From an uncultured Actinomycetes bacterium (lineage in GTDB: Bacteria; Actinomycetota; CADDZG01; WHSQ01), in the NCBI GenBank assembly GCA_937863385.1, contig CALMBW010000020.1, forward strand, positions 248,001 to 312,000: a stretch of 64,000 bases of DNA, in the 5' to 3' direction. Each line of letters begins with the position of its first letter. Positions within the stretch are counted from its first letter, which is position 1. Both the position numbers and the translations under genes were made by a program. Under the pieces are notes generated by a model. That model had not been told where the DNA came from. It saw only the letters and a list, made by a program, of their open reading frames with translations, and made no database searches. Below are positions 1-7,824 of this stretch, piece after piece.

Positions 1-1122
1 TTGCTTGCTCCGTATTAGGTTCCGCGAGATGCGGTGAGAGAAGGCCGTTGTGCTCAGGACAAGGCCGCGGGCTATGGCTAATCCAACTGTCCCAATGTGC
101 CTTGATAACGCCTCCAATTGAAAGCTCCTTGAGCGATATGCACCTTGGAACCTTCTCCAGGATTGAGTTTGAGGTGTCCGACCGCCAAGTGTGGACTCGT
201 GGTCGAGCAAGTCGTGCTCGGTTGATCTCTTGCCAAACACTCCTATCGCTCGCGTGTCGGCAGATCTTCTCAGTTTCTCCCACAGCATTTCAGCGGTCGG
301 TCGTTGATGCGGATCAGTTCGAGTGCAAGCGAATATGGCCGCAGACAACCATTGCAGATCCGGATGAGTCTCCACGTGGATACCGTCACTGCTCCTTGTA
401 GGAAGTTGGCCAATGAGCAGCTCATAGAGAGTGATTCCAGCGGAGAAGATGTCTGAGGCTGGGTAGTAGTGACCTTGAAGGACCTCCGGAGCCATGTACG
501 CTCGCGTGCCCACCAAGACACCCGTTTCTGTAACCCGATCTGCTGACGGCGCAAGAGCGATTCCGAAATCGGAAATCTTCAGACGATTGCTTTCAACCAA
601 GGCGTTTGAAGGCTTGATGTCTCTGTGGATAATGCCAAGGCGGTGAACCTCGGCCAGTCCTGCAAGCAACTGTGGGACGAGTGGAACAAGTTCTGACGCG
701 GGAAGTGGACCCCTCTTGACCTTTGTGGCAAGGGTTTCTCCATCGATGAACTCCATGACAATGAAGGGCCGATGCCTTGCAGTGATTCCGATGTCATGGA
801 TTGCGACGATGTTCGGATGAGAAAGAAGCGCGAGAGATCTCGCTTCTTGGTTTACTCGCTGGCCGAAGTCAAGACTGCCCGAAGACTTAGCAACCTTTAC
901 GGCCACGGCCCTTTTCAATCGAATGTCTGTTGCCGCGTAGACAACCGACATCCCACCTTCACCTGCTATCCAATCAAGTCGATAACGGTTTCTTACCACC
1001 GTCCCAATGCCGAATCGACTTCTACTCGGGGTGGAGAGACCAAAGAGCCGTTCCGTCGTCGATTGAGATGCGGCCTCTTCCGTTGGATCGAGGTGAGCGA
1101 GATCAGCGAGCGCAGATTTCAT
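1..1122 (-). CDS. Hanks-type serine/threonine protein kinase, C-terminus outside window
   Basis: The reading frame opens at an ATG complementary to 1120-1122 and stays open to the left edge, so at least 374 residues are encoded and the stop is not seen. Kinase landmarks are in order: glycine-rich loop GEGGMS (about 54-59), VAVK with the ATP lysine at 76, HRDIKPSN with catalytic Asp168, DFG at 185-187 and MAPE at 210-213. A catalytically complete bacterial Ser/Thr kinase is therefore expected. Residues 290-374 follow the kinase core and show no recognisable sensor domain; a weakly hydrophobic stretch near 347-360 is not a convincing membrane helix. There is no Shine-Dalgarno sequence in front of the ATG. 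The gene is divergent from the NrdR-like gene and shares its promoter region. Substrate and signal are unknown. Confidence 0.9.
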   Translation of the reverse strand, partial: MKSALADLAHLDPTEEAASQSTTERLFGLSTPSRSRFGIGTVVRNRYRLDWIAGEGGMSVVYAATDIRLKRAVAVKVAKSSGSLDFGQRVNQEARSLALLSHPNIVAIHDIGITARHRPFIVMEFIDGETLATKVKRGPLPASELVPLVPQLLAGLAEVHRLGIIHRDIKPSNALVESNRLKISDFGIALAPSADRVTETGVLVGTRAYMAPEVLQGHYYPASDIFSAGITLYELLIGQLPTRSSDGIHVETHPDLQWLSAAIFACTRTDPHQRPTAEMLWEKLRRSADTRAIGVFGKRSTEHDLLDHESTLGGRTPQTQSWRRFQGAYRSRSFQLEALSRHIGTVGLAIARGLVLSTTAFSHRISRNLIRSKQ

Positions 1123-1155
1123 AGTAATGACTAGTGTGCAATTTCAGCATCTCCA

Positions 1156-1206
1156 TTGACAATATAGAAGGGATCGCTATATAGCGTAATTACCTCTCAC
1201 TGAAAA
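1156..1206. promoter_or_regulatory. Divergent promoter pair sharing one palindromic -10 region
   Basis: On the + strand TTGACA (1156-1161) and TATATA (1178-1183) are 16 bp apart and point at the NrdR-like gene. On the - strand TTTTCA (1206-1201) and the same TATATA (1183-1178) are 17 bp apart and point at the kinase. The shared -10 sits inside the perfect 12-bp palindrome CGCTATATAGCG (1175-1186), whose core resembles an NrdR box. A second, partial match, ACAATATAG, lies at 1159-1167. A regulator bound here would block both genes. The assignment rests on sequence pattern only. Confidence 0.5.
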
Positions 1207-1234
1207 TGAGCTCCTACATTTAGGGAACGAAACA

Positions 1235-2098
1235 ATGAAATGTCCGAATTGCGGCGGCTCTACCACAAGGGTTTTGGAAACACGCTCTGTTGGAATGAGC
1301 GAGATTCGGAGGAGGCGAGAGTGCGTCACCTGCCGACTGCGATTCACTACTTCTGAGCTTGTTTCCGAGGGCTCCATGCTTGTCCGCAAGAGCGACGGTC
1401 AGATCGAAACACTCAAGAGGAACAAACTAAGAACCTCCATGCTGAAGGCAGCCGTAAAGAGATGCAGCGACGCTGATCTGGATGACATGGTTCAGAGGGT
1501 CATCGAAGTCATCGCCTCGAATGAATTCGAGAATCCAATCGATTCTCATCTCATTGGAACGTCCGTTCTGAGAGAACTGCAAGATCATGACCCCGTTTGG
1601 CATGTGAGGTTCAGTCTGGTATTCGAAGGCCGCCAAGATCTAAAGGGGAAGCGTTCGGCCAGCTTCGCGACACCAGACGATTTCCTCGGTTGGCTTGAAA
1701 GCCAATACCCCAACATGGACCGATCTAGATACCGACCACCTCGAGAATTGCCGGTGGTGATCAAGAAGGATGGTCGACGCGTCCCCTTTGCTAAGAGCAA
1801 GCTTGAACGGAGCTTGGGATTGACTACGAAGGGTCGAGGTTTAGACGACGCTGAGGTAGCTGAGAAGGCTCGTCAACTAGCGGGGACGATCGTGGATACA
1901 TTCAAGAATCAGGCGTTAGTTACGACTGGGCAAATTGCCGCCGAGACCCTGAAACAACTCCTCGAGCAGGACCCCATAGCGTTTCTTCGAGCGGCCAGCT
2001 CCAGCAAGGAGTATCAGTCGGTAGAGGACTACGCAAGCGAGGCCGAGAAACTTCGCACGTTCTATGCCGAGCGTGCACCAAAGCATGAGGACCGGTAG
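1235..2098 (+). CDS. NrdR-like zinc-ribbon regulator with two ATP-cone domains
   Basis: The N-terminus is a clear NrdR zinc ribbon (Cys3, Cys6, Cys30, Cys33, with the RRRREC segment before the second Cys pair), followed by one ATP-cone at about 48-137. NrdR normally ends near 150-160 residues and represses ribonucleotide reductase genes when its cone is loaded with dATP/ATP. This protein has 287 residues and a second cone-like segment (about 173-265, beginning VVIKKDGRRVPFAKSKLERS). No ribonucleotide reductase gene is in the window, and the neighbours are defence-type genes, so a housekeeping role is unlikely. The start ATG follows a weak AGGGA. Its own promoter holds an NrdR-box-like palindrome, so autoregulation is a reasonable inference. 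Family membership is well supported; the target is unknown. Confidence 0.85.
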   Translation: MKCPNCGGSTTRVLETRSVGMSEIRRRRECVTCRLRFTTSELVSEGSMLVRKSDGQIETLKRNKLRTSMLKAAVKRCSDADLDDMVQRVIEVIASNEFENPIDSHLIGTSVLRELQDHDPVWHVRFSLVFEGRQDLKGKRSASFATPDDFLGWLESQYPNMDRSRYRPPRELPVVIKKDGRRVPFAKSKLERSLGLTTKGRGLDDAEVAEKARQLAGTIVDTFKNQALVTTGQIAAETLKQLLEQDPIAFLRAASSSKEYQSVEDYASEAEKLRTFYAERAPKHEDR

Positions 2099-2126
2099 CG
2101 CAAGCGCGTTCATGGCGGGATTTGCA

Positions 2127-2651
2127 CTACGAGGCAGATGCTTCAGCAAGATCCTTAAAGAACATTCCCAGGTGAGCCACGCTCTCTGAGTAGTCTTGGC
2201 CGGTCACATATTCGGCGGCGATGGAACGGGCGATCTCAAACAAGTCGATCAGAGAATCCGAAGGGATATCGAGCCCCGTGATCTCTGTCGTATCGGGGAG
2301 GCCGCGAGTGACAACCCTTGGGTCTCTTAGTTTCCCTAGGCTGATCTTCGAGTGCTCCGCGTTCAGGAAGTAACGTAGGTAGAGCAAAGCCATGTTTGAG
2401 TTGATCCCCAAGTGGCCGACACCCAGACCATCCCGGAACACATACACGTAGCTCTCATCCACTCCCTCGCCAAAATGAAGGCATTCGAGATAGTCGCCAT
2501 TCCAGACCCGAACCATTCTTCGAATGTCTTCGGCGGGTGTCGCAAGTTCCGTTAGCCAGAAAGTCCACGGAAGAAGGTCTTTAAGTCGACCGTCGTAGTA
2601 CCCGGCATCTTCCTCGGCGACCAACAGAATTGAGTCCACGACCTGATGCAT
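2127..2651 (-). CDS. Hypothetical protein, 174 residues
   Basis: I do not recognise this family. The protein is soluble and acidic, has no membrane segment, and contains helix-rich ends around a central stretch with aromatic residues. The start is placed at the ATG complementary to 2649-2651, because TAGGGT (2663-2658) lies exactly 6 nt upstream, the leaderless arrangement seen repeatedly in this window. A TTG two codons earlier (2657) is the alternative. It ends 28 bp from the convergent NrdR-like gene. Codon usage and length suggest a real gene. It sits between a regulator and a DUF262 nuclease-type protein, so an accessory or defence role is possible, but nothing in the sequence shows it. 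Confidence 0.65.
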   Translation of the reverse strand: MHQVVDSILLVAEEDAGYYDGRLKDLLPWTFWLTELATPAEDIRRMVRVWNGDYLECLHFGEGVDESYVYVFRDGLGVGHLGINSNMALLYLRYFLNAEHSKISLGKLRDPRVVTRGLPDTTEITGLDIPSDSLIDLFEIARSIAAEYVTGQDYSESVAHLGMFFKDLAEASAS

Positions 2652-2819
2652 TGACAAACCCTATCGATCCAAGTGGGACCAGCTCACAGCCGAGCCTGAG
2701 GTGGTGCGAAAAAAGGACCTGAGCCAGTGTTCTGAAGAACGGGATCGTCAGGGTGCCTAGTCAAGGCAAATCGAACTGCTCCATGAGTCAGCCACGGCGA
2801 CACGTGGCCGCGCAGGGCC

Positions 2820-4049
2820 CTAAGCTGCCCCCTTCCTTAGGTTGCATGTATTGCAGAGAACCTGACCATTCTCAACTGTAGTCTTTCCACCTCTTGAATG
2901 AGCCTTCTTATGGTCTGCATGGAACTCGGTCTCCTCGCAGAGGGCACCACAGATCTGACAGGTTCCTCGGTCTCTCCTATAAATTGCGGTCCGTTGCTCC
3001 TTACTAAAAGACCGCGTTGGGTCTTTTACAGCTAAGGTGACAATACGCCCCACCAGATACTCATGAAGGAATTCGTGCCTGTACCGCAAGTCCTGGATGC
3101 TGTCGGAACGGGCAGCGTTCGTGTAGGCAGCGAGAGCAGAGTTCTGCTTCTCCTCGGCGAGTTCTGAGTTCTCGACACGTTCTTGCTCGAAGTCGAGCAA
3201 AGCCTCAGCAAACTCACCGCCGTGCTGAGACAGGTCATACGTATCCAACATCTCAGCAACCAAGTACGGAAGTGTGATCAATGAATACTTCTTGAAAGCC
3301 GGGTTTTGCTTTCCCTTAAATGCTGCATACATGAAGTTGTAAGCAGTCTTTAGGCGTCGTACTTCTTTCGTTGTGAGTGCGATTGATTCGTTCTGCCGGT
3401 AGGTTCTTTTGATAGAAGAAGCCCGAATGTCGGTGATCGTCCCTGCGAGAAGAAGATGCAAGGCCTTCGCGACGGCATCTTCCCAAGCGAATCTCTTATT
3501 TGCGAACCCGCATAGCTCAAACACCCTGTGCCTCGACAGAGACTCGACAACATTTCGCATGTTGCCTGGGATCGCTCGACGCTTCTCTGGGGCGTTGAGA
3601 GGCGTACCATTTTGCATCCGTAAAAAAATCTCCTCAATATCGTCATCGCTGTACCCGGTCAGGACGACAACATCCAGAGCAACGTTGCGAAAGCGCATTT
3701 GGAGATCAGTGTCTAACTCAGAAAACACCCGCGAGCGAATGGGATTACCGTCAACATCATCTGCGTCTTGAGGCATCTTGAATTCATCATCAAAGAAGGC
3801 GGAAATGGCTCGGAGTCGCTGCTGGCCATCCACCACCTCGTACTCGAACGTCCCCCTATCTATCTCTCGGAAATAGATCTTAGGGATATCTATCTCGGCA
3901 AAAAGAGAATCAATGAGCAGTTGATTCTGAGATCGAGTCCACACGGCCTCCCGCTGATACTCTGGGTTCAGCCAGAGTTTCTTGGAATCCATTAACCACT
4001 TTAGATTCGCGACAGGAAATGGTTTGGTCGATTTCGATCGCTTGGACAA
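2820..4049 (-). CDS. DUF262 protein with C-terminal HNH nuclease domain
   Basis: Residues about 10-150 form a DUF262 (ParB/Srx-like NTPase) domain: the NPEYQRE motif near 28-34 and DGQQR at 74-78 are typical. A helical middle region follows. The last ~55 residues are an HNH nuclease: CQIC, then HADH, then a closing CNTC pair, which supplies the zinc and metal ligands. DUF262 proteins with nuclease domains include the GmrS/GmrD enzymes that restrict modified phage DNA, in which the partner domain is DUF1524. Here one 409-residue chain carries both parts. The start is TTG at 4049 with a strong AGGAGG just upstream. Context (HNH, NERD, SIR2-HerA nearby) supports a defence function by inference. 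A 6-bp hairpin (2791-2808) in the 160 bp beyond the stop could be a weak terminator. Confidence 0.85.
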   Translation of the reverse strand: MSKRSKSTKPFPVANLKWLMDSKKLWLNPEYQREAVWTRSQNQLLIDSLFAEIDIPKIYFREIDRGTFEYEVVDGQQRLRAISAFFDDEFKMPQDADDVDGNPIRSRVFSELDTDLQMRFRNVALDVVVLTGYSDDDIEEIFLRMQNGTPLNAPEKRRAIPGNMRNVVESLSRHRVFELCGFANKRFAWEDAVAKALHLLLAGTITDIRASSIKRTYRQNESIALTTKEVRRLKTAYNFMYAAFKGKQNPAFKKYSLITLPYLVAEMLDTYDLSQHGGEFAEALLDFEQERVENSELAEEKQNSALAAYTNAARSDSIQDLRYRHEFLHEYLVGRIVTLAVKDPTRSFSKEQRTAIYRRDRGTCQICGALCEETEFHADHKKAHSRGGKTTVENGQVLCNTCNLRKGAA

Positions 4050-4523
4050 CTACCCTCCTCTGAGAATACCGTCGCTGCGATCCTCCCTGATCACGACCAA
4101 CCGATCAACTCACCCAGATGCGATGATCCCAAATGTCGAAAGCAACCATAAATGGATGGTTCGCCTGATGACGTAGATCCTTCGAGGGGCATAGGTCCAC
4201 TCGGATGCGTGACCAATTCCGGCAACCGCTAAACGATCGCCATCGACACGACGAGAGCCTCAAATATACCTAGCGCCGCGCTCTTACCGACTGGCTCCAA
4301 TCTGGGCTCATTTGGTTAATGCAGCAGACTGGGTCATATGCCTGGCGCTGTGTAGAGCATTCTTTCTTCTCTCGATACTGGAGTGGAGCGGACTCCCACA
4401 TCCGCTAGTTGCCTCAACCACTCCAAGCGGGTTCAGAGCAACTCCACCCGTGGAACCTTCTCCAGGTCCTGCCTAGGGCAGTGCGGCCTCTCGATCCTTC
4501 GATGCCCGCTAGTGATGGGTGAG
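4050..4523. other. 474-bp stretch without a recognisable gene
   Basis: This region lies upstream of the DUF262-HNH gene and beyond the end of the small 70-residue gene. It contains the AGGAGG ribosome-binding site of the former (about 4053-4059). I see no tRNA, repeat array or convincing reading frame. Open frames on + that cross it have unlikely composition and run antisense to the small gene. Confidence 0.5.
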
Positions 4524-4736
4524 CTAACTAACCACCTGGTCACATCGATCCAACCAAGACCGGTAGGGCGCGCATCCTGGATGCATGCCACTAACAATCT
4601 GTTTCCACCCCTCGGCCGGCGAGTCGCTAACGACTCCAATACGTTCGATGAACCAGTCGAAGTGACAGCACTTGTCTTCCATCATGGGCCGGGCTTCCAG
4701 GAGAAGAGACTTCATTTCTTCGATCAGATCCTTCAT
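4524..4736 (-). CDS. Small hypothetical protein, 70 residues
   Basis: The ATG complementary to 4734-4736 is preceded by GGAGGG a few bases upstream, one of the better ribosome-binding sites in this region. The product (begins MKDLIEEMKSLLLEARPMM) has an amphipathic acidic N-terminal helix, then a segment with two adjacent Cys and aromatic residues, and no membrane helix. I do not recognise it. Size and position in a defence-type island would fit an immunity or antitoxin-like partner, but no cognate effector is identifiable. The overlapping + strand frame has an improbable composition and is probably not coding. Confidence 0.5.
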   Translation of the reverse strand: MKDLIEEMKSLLLEARPMMEDKCCHFDWFIERIGVVSDSPAEGWKQIVSGMHPGCAPYRSWLDRCDQVVS

Positions 4737-4844
4737 CAAACCCTCCTGCCCTATAGATCAATAAAGCTCACAGAAGCACGCGGGCAGTTCAGGCAAGCAC
4801 CACCGCTCCTTCCTAGGAAATCCAAGACGCAAAGCATCCCGTTC

Positions 4845-4873
4845 TTAGTGCTGGGCACGTCCGTGGGCACTAA
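4845..4873. repeat. Inverted repeat upstream of the HNH_2 gene
   Basis: TTAGTGC (4845-4851) and GCACTAA (4867-4873) are perfect 7-bp arms around a 15-bp spacer, and TGGGCAC is directly repeated inside (4852-4858 and 4864-4870). It lies about 30 bp upstream of a TANNNT -10 hexamer, the usual place for an operator. Function is inferred from position only. Confidence 0.4.
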
Positions 4874-4901
4874 CGCTCCCATTGGCCATTTGAGCTACCT
4901 C

Positions 4902-4907
4902 TAATGT
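4902..4907 (+). promoter_or_regulatory. -10 hexamer of a probable leaderless transcript
   Basis: TAATGT lies 8 nt before the ATG at 4916, and there is no Shine-Dalgarno sequence. Transcription would begin at or next to the start codon, as at many other genes in this window. Confidence 0.5.
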
Positions 4908-4915
4908 AAAACCTG

Positions 4916-5830
4916 ATGGTGGATCCAGATGTGGGAGTAAGAGCCGCTGCCTTCGAGTTCCTACGTAAACTCACGGAGCAGCACGGAGATGCGCTCCCCC
5001 ACAGAAAACTCAGGGAGGGATTCGAACACGACGGAGTGCGGGTTCCCCTTCTAGGTCCCCAGGGAATCTTCAAGCCTGCTGCGATGAGAGGTATGCCGCT
5101 AACGATCACCACTTCCCCCGTAGTCAAAGGCAAGCCTCGACCCTACGACGACGAGATCACTCCAGATGGGCTGATTGTTTACCGCTACAGGGGCACCGAT
5201 CCGAATCACCGCGAGAATGTGGGACTTAGAAGAGCGATGGAAACTCGCACACCACTCATCTACCTCTACGGGCTAGTACCAGGCCAGTATGCCGCGGCCT
5301 GGCCGGCCTACATCGTGGGCGATGATCCCGCATCTCTGACTTTCACCGTGGCTGTAGATGAACCTCATTCGCTGATGGCGACTCAGCCGGCAGATGAACT
5401 AGCCGAGGACATTCGGCGTCGATACGCCACCCGTATTCAGCTGCAACGGCTCCACCAAGTCGGGTTCCGACAGCGAGTCATCAGGGCCTACCAAGAAGCA
5501 TGCGCAGTATGTCACCTGCGTCATCTAGAGCTCCTGGACGCCGCACACATCCTTCCCGATTCTGATCCCATGGGTGAGCCCAGCGTCACCAATGGCCTTG
5601 CGCTATGCAAACTTCACCATGCTGCCTTCGATTGGAACATCATCGGCATCCGTCCTGACATGGTGGTGGAGGTCAGTTTCAAAGTGCTCGCCGAGGTCGA
5701 TGGCCCCATGCTAGTTCACGGTCTCCAAGGCTTCCACGAAACACCATTGCATCTACCTAGCAAGAAGGCAGAGAGGCCAAACGTGGAGTTCGTTGCAGCC
5801 CGTTATGAACGCTTCAAAGCGGCTGGTTAG
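4916..5830 (+). CDS. HNH_2-type endonuclease (predicted restriction nuclease)
   Basis: The C-terminal third (about residues 180-250) is an HNH_2 domain: a CAVC pair, the DAAHI motif holding the metal-proximal histidine, NGLAL, and LHHAAFD closing the fold. This matches predicted restriction endonucleases in which a variable N-terminal domain recognises DNA. Here the N-terminal ~170 residues are mixed alpha/beta and unassigned; a base-recognition role is inferred. Length is 304 residues. The gene appears leaderless (TAATGT 8 nt before ATG). It overlaps the convergent RadC-like gene by 4 bp at the stops. No methyltransferase is adjacent, so if it restricts DNA it may act on modified bases or depend on phage features. 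Confidence 0.8.
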   Translation: MVDPDVGVRAAAFEFLRKLTEQHGDALPHRKLREGFEHDGVRVPLLGPQGIFKPAAMRGMPLTITTSPVVKGKPRPYDDEITPDGLIVYRYRGTDPNHRENVGLRRAMETRTPLIYLYGLVPGQYAAAWPAYIVGDDPASLTFTVAVDEPHSLMATQPADELAEDIRRRYATRIQLQRLHQVGFRQRVIRAYQEACAVCHLRHLELLDAAHILPDSDPMGEPSVTNGLALCKLHHAAFDWNIIGIRPDMVVEVSFKVLAEVDGPMLVHGLQGFHETPLHLPSKKAERPNVEFVAARYERFKAAG

Positions 5831-6309
5831 TTCCACAGGTTTGTGGCCTCTCGCATTGAAATGAGACCTCCATCAGTCACGAGGTAGTGATCGACTAAGT
5901 CGACTCCCGCTCTACGAGCGTCTTCAAGAAACGACCTTGTGAATCGGGAGAGGTCCGAGCTTGGTTGTGCAACGTCTCCATTAACGCGGCTGGTCAATAG
6001 GACCCCCGAGGCGTTCGAATGCTTGATGAAGTCCAGCACGATCTCAGTCGGGACGTCATGCACCTCCTTGTCGCGCGAGACGAAGCACTCACTGTCACCG
6101 ACGAATCCTTCGTTCGATACGCCAGTGGCAAAGAGAACACTGCCGCTCACCCCGGCAAGAATCTCGATGAGATGACCTACTGCTTGCTCAGGTGTTACTC
6201 CGTTCACGCCAGCAACCTCCTTGGGTGGGGACTGACCTAGATCAAATCCGTTCCCCCCCGGGATTGACGTGACCTGGATCACATCAGGCACTCGATTGGG
6301 GATACGCAC
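5827..6309 (-). CDS. RadC-like JAB-domain protein with degenerate metal motif
   Basis: The last ~60 residues follow the RadC/JAB fold: a QPSSDL segment aligns with the usual PSxxDI, then a helix with RRAG, DHYLVTDGG and a closing SMREA, as in RadC. In active JAMM/RadC domains the segment before this is HNHPSGDP; here it reads SRVNGDVA, so both zinc-binding histidines are missing while the later Asp is kept. The domain is therefore unlikely to be a metalloprotease. Length is 160 residues. The start is GTG at 6309 with GGAG at good spacing. RadC-like proteins are common in mobile and defence islands, and their role is still unclear. Confidence 0.65.
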   Translation of the reverse strand: MRIPNRVPDVIQVTSIPGGNGFDLGQSPPKEVAGVNGVTPEQAVGHLIEILAGVSGSVLFATGVSNEGFVGDSECFVSRDKEVHDVPTEIVLDFIKHSNASGVLLTSRVNGDVAQPSSDLSRFTRSFLEDARRAGVDLVDHYLVTDGGLISMREATNLWN

Positions 6310-6364
6310 GACGCTCCGGAATCGACCAACTAAATAGATTCGGCAAAAGAGCCGATGTGAAGCT

Positions 6365-7108
6365 GTGGGGACAAGTCTTGGCGTTCTAGATCAGATACAC
6401 CGGGAGCGGGCTCTCGTTCGAGCCCGAATCGGCCCGACCATTCTGCTCTTTGGCCTCTTCATGGGGGCTCTTGCGGTCGCATCGATCGTCATCTTCAGCT
6501 TCCTTAGGATGGCTTGGCTAGGTTGGTTCCTTGCAGGTGCCATCGCAGGAACGGTCATCCTGTTTCGCAACTACCAAATCGACCTGCTCGCTGGGGTTTC
6601 AGAAAGAGTGGCGGGGCTGGCTTTTGAAGGGGACACCAAACGCTGCCTGCAACAGATCCCTGGAAGCGAAGTTCTCGAGGACTTTCCGCTTGAGTACGGC
6701 AACATCGATCAAGTCGTCATCAGCCCAGACGGTCTGCTGGCAGTGGAGACCAAGTGGACGACCAAACAGGTTGACTTCAACGCCACCTATGAGAGTGCTC
6801 AACTGCGAAAGGGCTTAGGTCAGGCGCGACAAGGTGCACGCGAGCTTGGGCTCCTTGTGCAAAAGAGTGTCGATTGGAAAATGGACATCGAGATTCAGCC
6901 GTGCCTTGTAATTGCTGGCATCAAGGTTCCTTCACTGCCCGGAGGAGTAAAGGTGATCGACAGGGTCTACGTCCTTGTCGTAAGACAGCACAAGGAGTGG
7001 ACGACTCTTTTCAGGACTCAGCGACTCAACGAATGGCAGGTACGCGCTCTCGCCGACGGTCTCGAGGAAACTCGGCGAATTCGTAGTCTCAGCGCATCCC
7101 ACTTGTAA
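6365..7108 (+). CDS. Membrane-anchored NERD-domain (nuclease-related) protein
   Basis: Two hydrophobic helices (about 24-46 and 49-67) are followed by a NERD-like domain. The expected core of a restriction-nuclease-like fold is visible: NIDQVVI with Asp115, a short loop, then AVETKW with Glu128 and Lys130 (the D...ExK arrangement). NERD domains are predicted nucleases and occur in defence and plasmid genes; activity here is inferred. The nuclease part should be cytoplasmic if the two helices form a hairpin. The start is GTG at 6365 with no good ribosome-binding site, so the exact N-terminus is uncertain. It follows the divergent RadC-like gene and precedes another membrane protein. Confidence 0.75.
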   Translation: MGTSLGVLDQIHRERALVRARIGPTILLFGLFMGALAVASIVIFSFLRMAWLGWFLAGAIAGTVILFRNYQIDLLAGVSERVAGLAFEGDTKRCLQQIPGSEVLEDFPLEYGNIDQVVISPDGLLAVETKWTTKQVDFNATYESAQLRKGLGQARQGARELGLLVQKSVDWKMDIEIQPCLVIAGIKVPSLPGGVKVIDRVYVLVVRQHKEWTTLFRTQRLNEWQVRALADGLEETRRIRSLSASHL

Positions 7109-7184
7109 ATGGGATTCGGTCCCCGAACATCGGCTCAGCAAGAAACCTGTTGATGTCACAGCAGCTCTCTAGGATGAGCCCATC

Positions 7185-7658
7185 ATGAACAGCAGCCAGG
7201 GATACGAGATCGCGTACCGGGAAGCTCTACGTGCTATCTCAGACCAACAGACAGCCGTGGACTCCGTTCAATCGAGGGTCGGATTCGTCGCCTCGGCGGG
7301 CGTGATCGAGTTATCGCTGATCGCACAGCGCATCCAGGACCCGGGTAGGACCAAGTTCTCGCTTTGGGTGGCCGTTGCACTGTTCCTTCTGCTTGTCATC
7401 TGCAGCGCCTACGCCCTCTGGCCCCGACGCGACTGGCGATTCCATTTCGGTGTCGACAGGCTCCACTCCGAGTACATAGAACACGCAGAACCACTATCGG
7501 CCAGCTTGATGATGAGAGATCTCGCAATCCATCTTGACCGATACTTTCGATCGAACGCCGTTCGAATCGACAAGATCTCGCTTGCCTTCGCCATCTCGCT
7601 GATAGCCCTCGCTGCCCAGACCGCCTTATTTGCCTATGATGTGACCGGAGGGCAATGA
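7185..7658 (+). CDS. Two-helix membrane protein of unknown function
   Basis: The 157-residue product has a helical N-terminal region, a long hydrophobic helix near 64-87, a soluble loop with several Arg/His/Asp residues, and a second helix near the C-terminus (about 129-152). This layout resembles SLATT-like and other small two-helix proteins found beside nuclease or nucleotide-signalling defence genes, but the sequence match is too weak to name a family. TAGGAT lies 9 nt before the ATG, so the mRNA is probably leaderless. Its stop overlaps the start of the next small ORF by 4 bp (ATGA). Confidence 0.7.
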   Translation: MNSSQGYEIAYREALRAISDQQTAVDSVQSRVGFVASAGVIELSLIAQRIQDPGRTKFSLWVAVALFLLLVICSAYALWPRRDWRFHFGVDRLHSEYIEHAEPLSASLMMRDLAIHLDRYFRSNAVRIDKISLAFAISLIALAAQTALFAYDVTGGQ

Positions 7659-7813
7659 TGGGACGAGAAGAGAAGCCGATGGAGCCACAGAAACCTCAGA
7701 TCGAACCCGGCAAACCGCTACGACCCGATCCCGGTTATCCGGAAACAAGAGGTGGCACGCGGCAAGTGGACCCGAAGAAGGCGCGGACCTCCGAGGAGAG
7801 GCTCTCCCGGTAG
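7655..7813 (+). CDS. 52-residue proline-rich ORF coupled to the upstream membrane gene
   Basis: The ATG at 7655 overlaps the preceding TGA (ATGATG), a classic translational-coupling junction, and the frame runs to TAG at 7811-7813. The product is highly charged, rich in Pro, Arg, Lys and Glu, without hydrophobic segments, and is probably disordered. It ends 11 bp from the convergent HerA gene. Coupling is the main evidence. It could be a linker-like partner of the membrane protein or simply an untranslated tail. Confidence 0.45.
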   Translation: MMGREEKPMEPQKPQIEPGKPLRPDPGYPETRGGTRQVDPKKARTSEERLSR

Positions 7814-7824
7814 TCCAATCGCAC

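Noticed and set aside
147-4466. 15-base match GGAACCTTCTCCAGG at 147-161 and 4452-4466
   Set aside because: One or a few 15-base matches are expected by chance in 64 kb compared with itself, and the flanks are unrelated.
4383-4904. 173-residue + frame
   Set aside because: Ser/Arg/Pro-rich composition without motifs, no ribosome-binding site, and it runs antisense to a small gene with a strong one.
5017-5030. tRNA T-arm-like sequence (GGGATTCGAACACG)
   Set aside because: It lies inside the HNH_2 gene; no matching acceptor, D or anticodon arms are found around it.
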